DNA of 13,280 nucleotides from Methanomicrobia archaeon (GCA_023133315.1 JAGLWR010000016.1:1-13280); one strand, 5' to 3'. Shown: positions 1-6,929, counted from the first letter of the stretch. Translations and numbers: made by a program. Notes: a model not told the origin generated them from the sequence alone.

Positions 1-72
1 CTATAGAGACTTTTATTTATAAATTTTTGTGTATAATCTTCTCATTTTCTTATTTTTTATACATTTTTTGTT

Positions 73-1185
73 TTACTCTCTATTTCTTACCAGCCACAGA
101 GAGAGCAGAAACCAGTTAGATGGATCATCATCTCTATTTTTGAGAATATGGTCAAAACTGAGCTTCAAATTTTTTTCATTAATTTTTATACCAAGATTCA
201 TTAACAGTGTGTTCGATAGAAGGAAAGAATGTTCACCATAATAATAAGTATACTCGGATGAAGCCACGTAGTCCCTTTCGTTTGTTTCTTCGTATCGTTT
301 ATAATCAAATCTCATATCTTTAGAAGTTCCAAGAACTCTTCCTTCAGAAAGAGCTTTGGTATAATTTTCTTCATACGCCAGAATATCATAAATACTGCCG
401 CCATCCCACATGTTCAGAAACCATTTCTCAGCCTCTAAAAGACTTTCCAAATATTTTTCATCACCTACGTTTCTGTAACACTGCCACATACCGAGCATTG
501 CCATTACCACGTACCATGAAGATTGATCTCTTCTTATAGGTATCTGGGCATAGCCGTCGTACCATCCGCCGTTTTCTAACTGCATGGCGTAGAGTGCATC
601 TCCCAGTTCCTTTGCATAATCGAGGTAGCGCGTGTCGTAAGAAGCCAGAGCACCAAGTCCGAGAGCCATGATCCCGAGATCATTTGGGCTCGTCCAGTAG
701 TAACATTCTATACTGCTTTTTGGATTTCCTTCATGTCTGGCATTTTTCGATATCTTGGTAATTTTTATTTCATTCGTAGCTTTCCATTCTTCTATCTCTT
801 TTATTAAAAAATCCCCACCTTTTAAAGCAGCTTCTTTATACTTTTCTTCTCCCGTTCTTTCATACCCCACTATTAAAGAAAAAATACAGAGACCCGTGGA
901 AAGTTTGGAGTTGACGTTATCACTTATCTCTCCATTTTCCTCCTGTATTTCAATAAGTCTGTCCAGAATATCCTTACTTTTCTCAGTATCAAAATCTGTG
1001 AGAAATACAGAGAGATATGCTAACTTAATGAGTGATGCATCGTCCAGATCCTTGTTTTTTACGTACTCATATTCCTTTAAACTCTGGATCTCCATTTTTT
1101 CTTCTGTAGAAATGAAATAAAATCTGCTCAGGAGTATGATAAAAACTATGAGACATAATCTTAGAGGAATGAGATTTTTCTTCAT
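73..1185 (-). CDS. Membrane-anchored/secreted alpha/alpha-toroid protein, function unknown
   Basis: The protein is 370 residues from the ATG at 1185. It opens with two lysines and a hydrophobic stretch (about residues 6-25), so it is a signal peptide or N-terminal anchor and the body is outside the cell. The rest is helical hairpins. A central repeat has an LGIMALGLGALASYD helix, then QLENGGWYDGY (residues 202-212), then a WYVVMAMLGMWQ helix. QxxxGGW-type turns are typical of alpha/alpha-toroid folds (six-hairpin glycosidases, glucuronyl C5-epimerase C-domains, terpenoid cyclases). I cannot place it in one family or assign catalytic residues. The reading frame extends upstream to a GTG at 1272, but I prefer 1185: the signal peptide then starts correctly and a TATA-like box is centred about 25 nt upstream, fitting a leaderless mRNA. 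It lies 121 nt downstream of the CPBP protease gene on the same strand. Confidence is high that it is a gene and low on activity. Confidence 0.8.
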   Translation of the reverse strand: MKKNLIPLRLCLIVFIILLSRFYFISTEEKMEIQSLKEYEYVKNKDLDDASLIKLAYLSVFLTDFDTEKSKDILDRLIEIQEENGEISDNVNSKLSTGLCIFSLIVGYERTGEEKYKEAALKGGDFLIKEIEEWKATNEIKITKISKNARHEGNPKSSIECYYWTSPNDLGIMALGLGALASYDTRYLDYAKELGDALYAMQLENGGWYDGYAQIPIRRDQSSWYVVMAMLGMWQCYRNVGDEKYLESLLEAEKWFLNMWDGGSIYDILAYEENYTKALSEGRVLGTSKDMRFDYKRYEETNERDYVASSEYTYYYGEHSFLLSNTLLMNLGIKINEKNLKLSFDHILKNRDDDPSNWFLLSLWLVRNRE

Positions 1186-1205
1186 ACAAGAAAATTGTAA
1201 TGGTG

Positions 1206-1214
1206 AATATAAAA
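1206..1214 (-). promoter_or_regulatory. TATA-like box for the toroid-protein gene
   Basis: On the minus strand the sequence reads TTTTATATT, centred about 25 nt before the ATG at 1185. No SD lies between them. This fits an archaeal TATA box driving a leaderless transcript. A second TATA-like stretch (AATATAA, 1291-1297) lies further upstream and could serve a longer start at 1263-1272, but the signal peptide argues for 1185. Confidence 0.55.
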
Positions 1215-1306
1215 TTTTTCTCTTTGAAGAATTTTGAGATTGTAGTATTTTCGGTAGAATCATGTGCAACACATATGTATGGAAATCTCTTTATATTCTA
1301 CGTTTT

Positions 1307-2110
1307 TCAAAATTTCTCTGAAATACTTTTTAATCGTTTATAAAATTTTATGTCAAAAGGATACCACACTAAATGGAACATCATGTGTGCGATTATCGCT
1401 GCTACAAGTCCATAGTTCCAGAATAGCCAACCAAAGATTAAAGAGGCCCATAAATTTAGACTTATCATTAACGTTATAAAAAGAGGTGTTTTTTTACAGC
1501 CAGATCCTACGTATGAAGGTAAATGTCCAAGTCCGAAGAGAATTCCTGAAACAACTATTGAAGTCCATACGATTACAGGAGTAATGTCGCTTGCAATGAG
1601 TTTTCCGAGCCAGATGAAAAAGCTCAATAATCCCCAACGGGTTAAAACCTCTTCTGCTATTCCGCCGTATAAGAGACGTCCAGCAAGACCGAGGTCCATC
1701 CTTAATCTTTCCATAATTCTCACTGTCTCTTCGTCAAGTCGCGGCCTGAAGATACCATAATACGCAGCGACAAAGACGATTCCTCCTCCTATCCCTAACG
1801 TGAGTGAAGGTAAAAGTTGAGGGTGTAACGAACTCCATATATTCTCTCCTTTTACCAAGGACTCAAAAAATGGTGCTCTAAAATTTATCAAAGGACTCAA
1901 CAGTGTACCAACAGCAGCAGCAATGAGGATGAGAACAGAACTTTGAACTATTCCAAGCACTGTTATTACACGCATGGATGGAATCTTTTTATCAGGAGGA
2001 GCCGATTTCTTTATTCTACTCTCCATTGATTTAACTGCATTCGGTACAGTGATAATAATGCCTGGAAGGGATATCCCAAATAGACAGAAAAACAGGGTCC
2101 AGTTAAACAT
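1307..2110 (-). CDS. CPBP-family intramembrane metalloprotease (Abi/Rce1-like)
   Basis: This is a 267-residue polytopic membrane protein. Hydrophobic segments lie at roughly residues 5-22, 48-72, 100-120, 160-200 and 210-250. It carries the three CPBP motifs: EEVLTR (EExxxR, E153/E154/R158), FGLGH (FxxxH, F192/H196) and HMMFH (HxxxH, H242/H246). In the CPBP/Rce1 family these glutamates and histidines activate water in the membrane for peptide-bond cleavage. Members process prenylated proteins, bacteriocin-related peptides or membrane substrates. All expected catalytic residues are present, so it is probably active. It starts at an ATG. A purine-rich SD-like stretch (AAGGGAGAAGG) lies just upstream, but a TTTAAAA box at about -25 would make the mRNA leaderless, so the initiation mode is unclear. 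It is divergent from a membrane-tethered regulator, which makes that protein a possible substrate (inference). Confidence 0.88.
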   Translation of the reverse strand: MFNWTLFFCLFGISLPGIIITVPNAVKSMESRIKKSAPPDKKIPSMRVITVLGIVQSSVLILIAAAVGTLLSPLINFRAPFFESLVKGENIWSSLHPQLLPSLTLGIGGGIVFVAAYYGIFRPRLDEETVRIMERLRMDLGLAGRLLYGGIAEEVLTRWGLLSFFIWLGKLIASDITPVIVWTSIVVSGILFGLGHLPSYVGSGCKKTPLFITLMISLNLWASLIFGWLFWNYGLVAAIIAHMMFHLVWYPFDIKFYKRLKSISEKF

Positions 2111-2131
2111 ATTTTTCCTTCTCCCTTCCTT

Positions 2132-2138
2132 CTTTTAA
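2132..2138 (-). promoter_or_regulatory. TATA-like box for the CPBP protease gene
   Basis: The minus strand reads TTTAAAA, centred about 25 nt before the ATG at 2110. The spacing matches other leaderless genes in the window. The purine-rich SD-like tract lies between box and start, so an alternative upstream promoter cannot be excluded. Confidence 0.35.
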
Positions 2139-2208
2139 ATCTTTGCGCTATCTTTGCTCTTAAACATAATCTCCGTATTTTTCTTGTTTTGTCAACGACA
2201 GATCAAAC

Positions 2209-2231
2209 GAACTTAAATCTAGCTTAAATTC
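2209..2231. promoter_or_regulatory. Candidate operator: 11-bp-spaced direct repeat with partial dyad
   Basis: CTTAAAT occurs at 2212-2218 and again at 2223-2229, one helical turn apart. The 23-bp block is also an imperfect dyad: 7 of 11 pairs match about a centre at 2220, with GAA at one end and TTC at the other. It sits between the divergent protease and regulator genes. The winged-helix regulator encoded next door is an obvious candidate binder, but no binding is shown. Confidence 0.3.
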
Positions 2232-2233
2232 AG

Positions 2234-2249
2234 GTAAAAAATATTTTAC
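2234..2249. repeat. Inverted repeat GTAAAA-N4-TTTTAC in the divergent promoter region
   Basis: Two perfect 6-bp arms are separated by AATA. The repeat lies just downstream of the CTTAAAT direct repeat and about 23 bp upstream of the regulator's TATA-like box. It could be a second operator. AT-rich sequence makes chance occurrence plausible. Confidence 0.25.
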
Positions 2250-2271
2250 TAAAAATCATTTCACGTATGAC

Positions 2272-2279
2272 TATTTAAA
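2272..2279 (+). promoter_or_regulatory. TATA-like box for the winged-helix regulator gene
   Basis: TATTTAAA is centred at about 2275.5. An archaeal start site about 26 nt downstream would fall near 2301-2303, at the very edge of the SD (AGGTGAT, 2301-2307). This gives either a leaderless GTG at 2303 or a very short leader to the GTG at 2312. Confidence 0.5.
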
Positions 2280-2311
2280 CTGAAAATGGCTACCGTATAC
2301 AGGTGATTTAT

Positions 2312-2764
2312 GTGGAAGAAAAAGAAAAGAACGAATATAAGAGCCTTGAAGAGGAAGTCTTCAAGGCACTAGATCATCAAACGAGAAGAGATATTCTGCG
2401 ATACATCGGTGAGAGGAGAGGTATCACGTTTACAGAGATCATGAAAGCGGGCAAGATACCTGATACTCCAACGTTGTCATACCACCTCAAGACTCTATCG
2501 CCGTTTATCGAGCAAAGAAATGGAAAATACTATCTTACGCCCATAGGGAAGGATGCGTACAACCTTTTGCTCAGAACGACAACGTATAACAAGCTGGCTT
2601 TGTTCCAGAAAAATAAATATGAAGCCACAGTAGGTAACACCATACTCTGGATCACCGCAATCGCCGCAGCTGTATATCTTGAAGCTGACACAGTTTTAAC
2701 CACAATTTTCCTGCCGGGCTTGGCCGCAGTTAGTTTAACTATAACGTACCAGCTGTTCAAGTAA
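2312..2764 (+). CDS. ArsR-like winged-helix regulator with two C-terminal membrane helices
   Basis: The protein is about 150 residues. The N-terminal two thirds is a winged helix-turn-helix: EVFKALDHQTRRDILRYIGE is the classic ArsR-type helix 1-2, followed by ITFTEIMKAG and the recognition helix TPTLSYHLKTL, with the wing at GKYYLTPIGKDAY. The C-terminus (about residues 109-148) holds two hydrophobic segments separated by LEADT, so the DNA-binding domain is tethered to the inner face of the membrane. I chose the GTG at 2312 because AGGTGAT (2301-2307) is a strong match to the archaeal anti-SD at correct spacing. A GTG at 2303 would add three residues and could be leaderless. It lies 67 nt upstream of the ABC ATPase gene and divergent from the CPBP protease gene, so it probably controls the exporter and perhaps itself (inference). 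Proteolytic release by the neighbouring protease is possible but unproven. Confidence 0.85.
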   Translation: MEEKEKNEYKSLEEEVFKALDHQTRRDILRYIGERRGITFTEIMKAGKIPDTPTLSYHLKTLSPFIEQRNGKYYLTPIGKDAYNLLLRTTTYNKLALFQKNKYEATVGNTILWITAIAAAVYLEADTVLTTIFLPGLAAVSLTITYQLFK

Positions 2765-2780
2765 CTTACTGAACGCAACC

Positions 2781-2790
2781 CCTTTAAAGG
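2781..2790 (+). promoter_or_regulatory. Palindromic TATA-like element before the ABC transporter genes
   Basis: CCTTTAAAGG is a perfect 10-bp palindrome with a TATA-like TTTAAA core. A start site about 26 nt downstream would be near 2811, giving a leader of about 20 nt that carries the partial SD GAGTGAT before the ATG at 2832. A small inverted repeat (TTAG-GT-CTAA, 2792-2801) follows. The overlap of TATA core and palindrome suggests a site where a repressor could block TBP. Confidence 0.4.
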
Positions 2791-2831
2791 ATTAGGTCTA
2801 ACCAATGTAGTATTTAGTCAGAGTGATTAAT

Positions 2832-3551
2832 ATGAATAAAGCAATAGAAATTATAGATCTCATAAAAGATTTTGGAAAGATAAGAGCAGTCGATGGAACT
2901 TCGTTTGATGTGTCAGAAGGAGAGATATTCGGATTGATAGGGCCAAACGGAGCCGGAAAGACAACTATTTTAAGAATAATTTCAACATTATTGCAGGTAA
3001 CTTCTGGAGAGGTAAAAGTTTTTGATTACGATGTTACAAAAGATGCTTCGGAAGTCAGGAAACTGATAAGTTACCTCCCTGAAGATGCAGGAGCTTACAA
3101 AAACCTAACAGGCAAAAGTTACTTAACGTTTATCGCAAAATTTTTCGGTAACGGAAAAAAGGTCAGCGAAATAGTAGAAAAGGGAGTGAAGATAGCGTCT
3201 CTTGAGGAGAGAATCAACGACAAGGTCGATACGTACAGCAAAGGAATGATGAGGCGTCTTTTAGTTGGGCGAGCTCTCATGATCGATCCGAAACTCGCTA
3301 TACTGGACGAGCCCACCTCCGGATTGGATGTGATAAACGCTCAGGAGGTGAGGCATATAATAAAAGATTCGACAAAAAGAGGAACCACTGTGTTATTATC
3401 CTCGCACAACATGTTAGAAGTTGAGTTTTTATGCGACACCATAGCCCTGATAAATGAGGGGAAGATAGTTGAAGAAGGAAAACCTCAAGAGTTAAAGAAA
3501 AAATATAACGCCACCAACATTGAAGAGGTATTTATCGGGGTGGTACAATGA
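2832..3551 (+). CDS. ABC transporter ATP-binding subunit, NatA-like
   Basis: This 239-residue ATPase powers the membrane subunit encoded next. It shows Walker A GPNGAGKT (about residues 37-44), the family-typical stretch SYLPEDAGAYKNLTG near the Q-loop, signature YSKGMMRR (about 135-142), Walker B LAILDEP (155-161), D-loop SGLD and H-loop SSH (190-192). The YSKGM signature in place of LSGGQ, and the PED-xxx-YKNLTG stretch, are normal for the NatA/DrrA-type exporter group. Motif order and length are intact, so it should bind and hydrolyse ATP. I chose the ATG at 2832 because GAGTGAT gives a weak SD. A GTG at 2823 in the same frame would add three residues without an SD. The stop overlaps the start of the permease gene by 4 bp (ATGA), so the two are translationally coupled. 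The substrate cannot be read from sequence: sodium, drugs, lipids and peptides are all known for this group. Confidence 0.93.
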   Translation: MNKAIEIIDLIKDFGKIRAVDGTSFDVSEGEIFGLIGPNGAGKTTILRIISTLLQVTSGEVKVFDYDVTKDASEVRKLISYLPEDAGAYKNLTGKSYLTFIAKFFGNGKKVSEIVEKGVKIASLEERINDKVDTYSKGMMRRLLVGRALMIDPKLAILDEPTSGLDVINAQEVRHIIKDSTKRGTTVLLSSHNMLEVEFLCDTIALINEGKIVEEGKPQELKKKYNATNIEEVFIGVVQ

Positions 3552-4804
3552 GCGATCTGACGAACATAATAATGAAAGAAATGAAAGAACTACTTACTCC
3601 CTCCACGATCATCCCTATAATTCTAATGGCTTTTTTATTCGGGGCAATGGGAAATATGATGGGTGGTATTGAAGAAGAACTTAAAGAAAAGCCAGTCATA
3701 GGTCTCATCAATGAAGACAGTGGTGATCTTTCTAAAATTGCCACCAACATTCTCAATGAACATGCAGAAATTATCTACGAAGGCAGCAATGTGGAGGAAG
3801 GCTTGGAAAAAATAAAAGAAGAGGAAGGTACCGCACTGTTGGTGATATCTGCGAATTTTAGCGAGGGCATCTACGCAAATAATCCCGGAGAGATAGAGGT
3901 ATACTGGATAATGAGGGGTGCCGGGGTTATGGATTCTATATCTTCTGGAGTTGTTGATTTTTTGATTGGCGCTGCCGAACAGGAGATATCAAAAGCACTC
4001 ATAGAAAATGACGTACATTCAGACGTTGTTCTAAATCCAACTTTTAAGAATGAAACAACAATTTTTAAAAACAAAGAGATGAAAGGAGTATCCCCAAGCC
4101 AAATAAGCGGAATTTTAGTATCTCAGTCTTTATTAGTGCCCATTATAATGATGATGATCATAATGATGACCGGAGGTACTGTCATTTCATCGATGGGAAT
4201 GGAAAAAGAAAATAAAACGCTGGAAACATTGCTTACACTTCCGGTAAAGAGAAGTGAGATAGTGATTGGTAAGATAGCCGGAAGTGCCATTGTAGGATTG
4301 TTAATGGCGGTTATCTACATGGTAGGATTTGGTTATTATATGAGTTCGTTAGGAATGTCGTCAGAGGTAAATTTGGCAGATCTTGGATTGACATTGGGTA
4401 TGAACGATTATTTCCTCGTCGGTGTTTCGGTATTTATAGCACTCTTAGCAGCATTGTCACTCTGTATGATCCTCGGGACATTTGCTGAAAATTACAAGAG
4501 TGCACAGATGCTTAATCTCCCCATCGTAGCTCTTGCTGTTTTGCCCATGTTCGTGATAATGATGAAAGATTTTGATACACTGCCGTTAATACTGAAGATA
4601 ATCATATTTGCGATACCATTTTCCCATCCAATGATGGCCATGAGGTCTCTCATGTTTGATAACTATCTCTTCGTTCTCGTTGGTATTGCGTACATAGCGA
4701 TCTTTTCGGTGGTAATGATGTGGATCATTGTAAAAATATTCAGTACTGAAAGGGTATTGACTGCAAAGCTTTCTTTACCAAAGTTTAAAAGAAAGATCCT
4801 ATGA
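3548..4804 (+). CDS. ABC-2 type transporter permease, NatB-like
   Basis: This 418-residue membrane subunit partners the ATPase before it. It has one N-terminal membrane helix (about residues 20-38), then a large soluble region (about 45-185) expected outside the cell. Five more hydrophobic segments follow at about 190-212, 243-265, 288-312, 322-338 and 345-395 (the last region probably two). EKENKTLETLLTLPVKRSE (about 219-237) is the conserved ABC-2 cytoplasmic coupling segment that contacts the ATPase. This topology is that of NatB/YhaP/DrrB-type exporters with a long extracytoplasmic loop. The GGGGTGGT at 3537-3544 is an SD inside the ATPase gene, and the start overlaps that gene's stop by 4 bp. 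Its own stop overlaps the DUF371 start in the same way. It likely exports an ion, lipid or hydrophobic compound; the substrate is unknown. Confidence 0.92.
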   Translation: MSDLTNIIMKEMKELLTPSTIIPIILMAFLFGAMGNMMGGIEEELKEKPVIGLINEDSGDLSKIATNILNEHAEIIYEGSNVEEGLEKIKEEEGTALLVISANFSEGIYANNPGEIEVYWIMRGAGVMDSISSGVVDFLIGAAEQEISKALIENDVHSDVVLNPTFKNETTIFKNKEMKGVSPSQISGILVSQSLLVPIIMMMIIMMTGGTVISSMGMEKENKTLETLLTLPVKRSEIVIGKIAGSAIVGLLMAVIYMVGFGYYMSSLGMSSEVNLADLGLTLGMNDYFLVGVSVFIALLAALSLCMILGTFAENYKSAQMLNLPIVALAVLPMFVIMMKDFDTLPLILKIIIFAIPFSHPMMAMRSLMFDNYLFVLVGIAYIAIFSVVMMWIIVKIFSTERVLTAKLSLPKFKRKIL

Positions 4805-5202
4805 TCGTTATTAAAGCAAGGGGACATCCTAATATAAAAGCGACACACAAAACAACAATAGAGATAACTAAAGATAGCTATCTAACAGGCAGGGGAGACT
4901 GCATTCTGGGAATAAACGCAGATAAAGGATTGAGAGATCTAAAAGAGTTCCTGAATCAGAATAAAAAAAGGAGGATACAAGTAGATCTCATGGTGGAGAA
5001 CCTTGTTGAAAACATAAAAGGCTATCTTGATCCTAGATTAACTTTTTTGGATGAAAACGATATCGTAATAAGAAAAAGTTCGTATGTGTGTGATAGGACA
5101 TTAATGATACAGGCAGATAAATCTGCCGCCGAAATAAATAGAAAAATAGTACGGAAATTAAAAGAGGGAGGGAAAATGATCCTCAAAATCTCTGTAATCT
5201 GA
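4801..5202 (+). CDS. DUF371 archaeal conserved protein
   Basis: The protein is 133 residues and matches the archaeal DUF371 family along its whole length. Recognisable blocks are ARGHPNIKATHKTTIEITKD (residues 6-25), LTGRGDCILGINADKG (28-43), IVIRKSSYVCDRTL (88-101) and IQADKSAAEINRKIV (103-117). The family is widespread in Euryarchaeota and, as far as I know, has no assigned biochemical role. No signal peptide or membrane segment is present, so it is cytoplasmic. Conserved His, Asp, Cys and Arg residues (H9, H16, D33, C34, C97, R99) suggest a catalytic or ligand-binding protein, but that is inference. Its ATG overlaps the permease stop by 4 bp and no clear SD is present, so translation probably depends on the permease. 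Whether this linkage reflects function or just a shared mRNA is open. Confidence 0.88.
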   Translation: MIVIKARGHPNIKATHKTTIEITKDSYLTGRGDCILGINADKGLRDLKEFLNQNKKRRIQVDLMVENLVENIKGYLDPRLTFLDENDIVIRKSSYVCDRTLMIQADKSAAEINRKIVRKLKEGGKMILKISVI

Positions 5203-5233
5203 TGTGACCTCTTGTACAATATTTTCTATAAAT
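5203..5233. other. Short convergent intergenic gap between DUF371 and sepF
   Basis: Only 31 bp separate the stop codons of two convergent genes. The gap contains ATATTTTCT on the plus strand and no strong hairpin. Termination here is presumably by short U-tracts, which is usual in archaea, but I see no clear signal. Confidence 0.4.
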
Positions 5234-5632
5234 TCATTTCTCCCTATAGATTCTTATATTGGCGGGTGTTACGAGGATCCTTGAGTCTCCTACACCTACT
5301 ATATCTCCTCCAATACCTTTACAGATTCCTTTGAGCTGTTCTATGAGTCTCCTGAGTTCTGTTGGGTCTCTTTCGGCTATAGGGGTCACATTTCCAAGAA
5401 CTATGTTTCCGTCATTGAGTTCTTTCGTGATTTTTTGTATATCTGATTCACTTCTGACCGTCATGGGCTTTACGTACGTGATACCAAACTCTAAAAAATC
5501 TTTACTTGTGAGGATATCCTCTTCGTATTCTATACCTTCTATTCCTCTCAATTCCGTTTTTTGTTCTTCCTTTTCTTTCTTTTCGACTTTTTTTAGTTTT
5601 CTATCGCCAAAAATCTCACTTAATCGTGGCAT
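5234..5632 (-). CDS. sepF: Cell division protein SepF, archaeal type
   Basis: SepF anchors FtsZ filaments to the cytoplasmic membrane at the division site in archaea that divide with FtsZ. The protein is 132 residues. The N-terminus MPRLSEIFG can form the amphipathic membrane-targeting helix. A charged, lysine/glutamate-rich linker runs to about residue 45. The SepF domain follows: YVKPMTVRSESDIQKITKEL (53-72), DGNIVLGNVTPI (74-85), a helix LRRLIEQLKGICKGIGGD (93-110) and the final strands SRILVTPANIRIYR. These are the GNIV, GGDI and TP blocks expected of SepF. The SD GGAGGT lies about 7 nt before the ATG and overlaps the end of the upstream coding sequence. Only 4 nt separate the two genes, so translation is coupled to that of the exported protein upstream. 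No ftsZ is in the window. Confidence 0.92.
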   Translation of the reverse strand: MPRLSEIFGDRKLKKVEKKEKEEQKTELRGIEGIEYEEDILTSKDFLEFGITYVKPMTVRSESDIQKITKELNDGNIVLGNVTPIAERDPTELRRLIEQLKGICKGIGGDIVGVGDSRILVTPANIRIYREK

Positions 5633-5636
5633 GATC

Positions 5637-6899
5637 TTACCTCCTCTGGTAGATTATCACTAAAACCAGAAATGTAATTACCATATAAAAAATGATGTTT
5701 ATCTTTGAAAAGATACCTCCTGCACCTCCACCAAAAGGGGATCCTGTTTGATCTGTTGGAGGTGGAGTTTTCCCTTCCCGTATGCTTTCCATTGCTTCCT
5801 CACAGATATCAGACATAAGGCAGTGATTGGCTTTGTCATAATACTCCTTAGCTTTTAGGTAGTATTCTTTTGCCTTTGCCACATCTCCTAAAAAGTAATA
5901 ATGCTGTGCAGGCTCGAAATTTTCATTCCCTTGGATCTCAAATATCTCTTTTTCGATTTTTAAAGCCATGTTAACATTTCCTGATTGCTCATACATATTT
6001 TTTGCGTTTATATAAAACTCTTTTGCTTTGGAATACTCACAGCTTTCATAGTACTCCTGTCCTTTAGCATAAAACGAATAGGCCTCATTTCTAACCTCTA
6101 TAGTAACCTTTTCTTCAATAAAAAATTCTTTGTTATATCTGTCGTGATATATGGCTTGAATAGAGATTATATAAATACCGACCCCCAACTCGTTGAGGTA
6201 TACCCTATACTTTCCCGAGATCTCCTGTCCACCGATAAGTTCATTGATGCTTTCAGGGTTCTCACTTTCATAATCAAAATAAAAATCATCCGAGAAGATT
6301 CCAAATGAGACCTTGTATACAGAGATCGTACCCACATTCTTTAATTTAAACGGCACGTCCAGAACCGTAGTGATTATACCACAGTCTTCTGCCTGGATTA
6401 AAAAGGATTTGATATCGAGAGTGAGTAAAAGAGATGGTGTTGTTCTGTACACATCTATATACGCATACAGAGGAGGATCTGAGACGAATGGCACGCATCC
6501 TTCTTCGCACCTTCCTTCTAATACATCCAGAGCTATGGGAATCTCAAGCTTCATCGCAGGTATAGATTCACTGAGTCTTATCTTAAGAGTCACGGTCTCC
6601 TCTTCATTGATATCCATGAGATGGGGAAGTTTCTGCTCTCCTACGATGATCTCTATGTATTGAAGTACGTCTTCAGGAATTATAAGTTCATCAATATAGA
6701 CCTTACCGTCATACATTCTCGTTCCTATAGTATTCTTAACTGTAATTGTGAACTTTACCTCCTGCCCCGGCAAAGCGGTGGGTGGAGCTTTTATTACCAT
6801 TAAAGGTGCTTTTGGGAGTCCCTGCACCTGGGCTTCGTACATTGCACCTGAGTTCAACAAAAAAATAATCAGGAAAACTATCGAATATTTTTTGTTCAT
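5637..6899 (-). CDS. Exported Ig-like/TPR-like protein with C-terminal anchor, co-operonic with sepF
   Basis: I do not recognise a named family. The protein is 420 residues with a clear layout. A signal peptide spans about residues 1-23 (MNKK then a hydrophobic core). A beta-rich region (about 30-150) begins with PGQEVKFTITVKN, as in Ig-like/CARDB folds, and has a close cysteine pair, C131 and C135. A second beta-rich region (about 155-270) contains FKLKNVGTISVYKVSFGIFSDD. A helical, TPR-like region (about 272-375) has AKGQEYYESCEYSKAKEFY and FLGDVAKAKEYYLKAKEYY repeats. A Pro/Gly-rich linker (376-396) leads to a membrane helix (about 399-417) ending in QRR. It should therefore sit outside the cell, tethered by its C-terminus with a tiny cytoplasmic tail. 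The start at 6899 has a TTTATATA box at -26 and no SD, so the mRNA is leaderless. sepF follows after 4 nt. A role at the division site or cell surface is inference from this linkage. Confidence 0.85.
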   Translation of the reverse strand: MNKKYSIVFLIIFLLNSGAMYEAQVQGLPKAPLMVIKAPPTALPGQEVKFTITVKNTIGTRMYDGKVYIDELIIPEDVLQYIEIIVGEQKLPHLMDINEEETVTLKIRLSESIPAMKLEIPIALDVLEGRCEEGCVPFVSDPPLYAYIDVYRTTPSLLLTLDIKSFLIQAEDCGIITTVLDVPFKLKNVGTISVYKVSFGIFSDDFYFDYESENPESINELIGGQEISGKYRVYLNELGVGIYIISIQAIYHDRYNKEFFIEEKVTIEVRNEAYSFYAKGQEYYESCEYSKAKEFYINAKNMYEQSGNVNMALKIEKEIFEIQGNENFEPAQHYYFLGDVAKAKEYYLKAKEYYDKANHCLMSDICEEAMESIREGKTPPPTDQTGSPFGGGAGGIFSKINIIFYMVITFLVLVIIYQRR

Positions 6900-6921
6900 A
6901 AGAGTTTACTGTTTCAGAAAG

Positions 6922-6929
6922 TATATAAA
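6922..6929 (-). promoter_or_regulatory. TATA box of the exported-protein/sepF operon
   Basis: TTTATATA on the minus strand is centred 26-27 nt before the ATG at 6899. The sequence and spacing are the same as at glmS. This points to a leaderless transcript that starts at or next to the ATG and carries sepF as second gene. Confidence 0.65.

Noticed and set aside
1..72. Gene end or terminator at the left edge
   Set aside because: T-runs on the plus strand could terminate a gene from the left, but nothing in 72 bases shows one. On the minus strand the tract is A-rich and does not look like a terminator for the toroid gene.
1186..1272. Longer N-terminus of the toroid protein from GTG 1272 or ATG 1263
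   Set aside because: It would bury the signal peptide behind 29 polar residues. The TATA-like box at 1206-1214 fits a leaderless start at 1185. It is not fully excluded, as another TATA-like stretch lies at 1291-1297.
3232..3260. Degenerate ABC signature (YSKGM in place of LSGGQ) as a sign of an inactive ATPase
   Set aside because: This variation is usual in NatA/DrrA-type ATPases and all other motifs are intact.
5259..5663. Long plus-strand reading frame opposite sepF
   Set aside because: It is serine/leucine-rich antisense to a clear SepF gene and has no start signal. Similar antisense frames across the window were dropped for the same reason.
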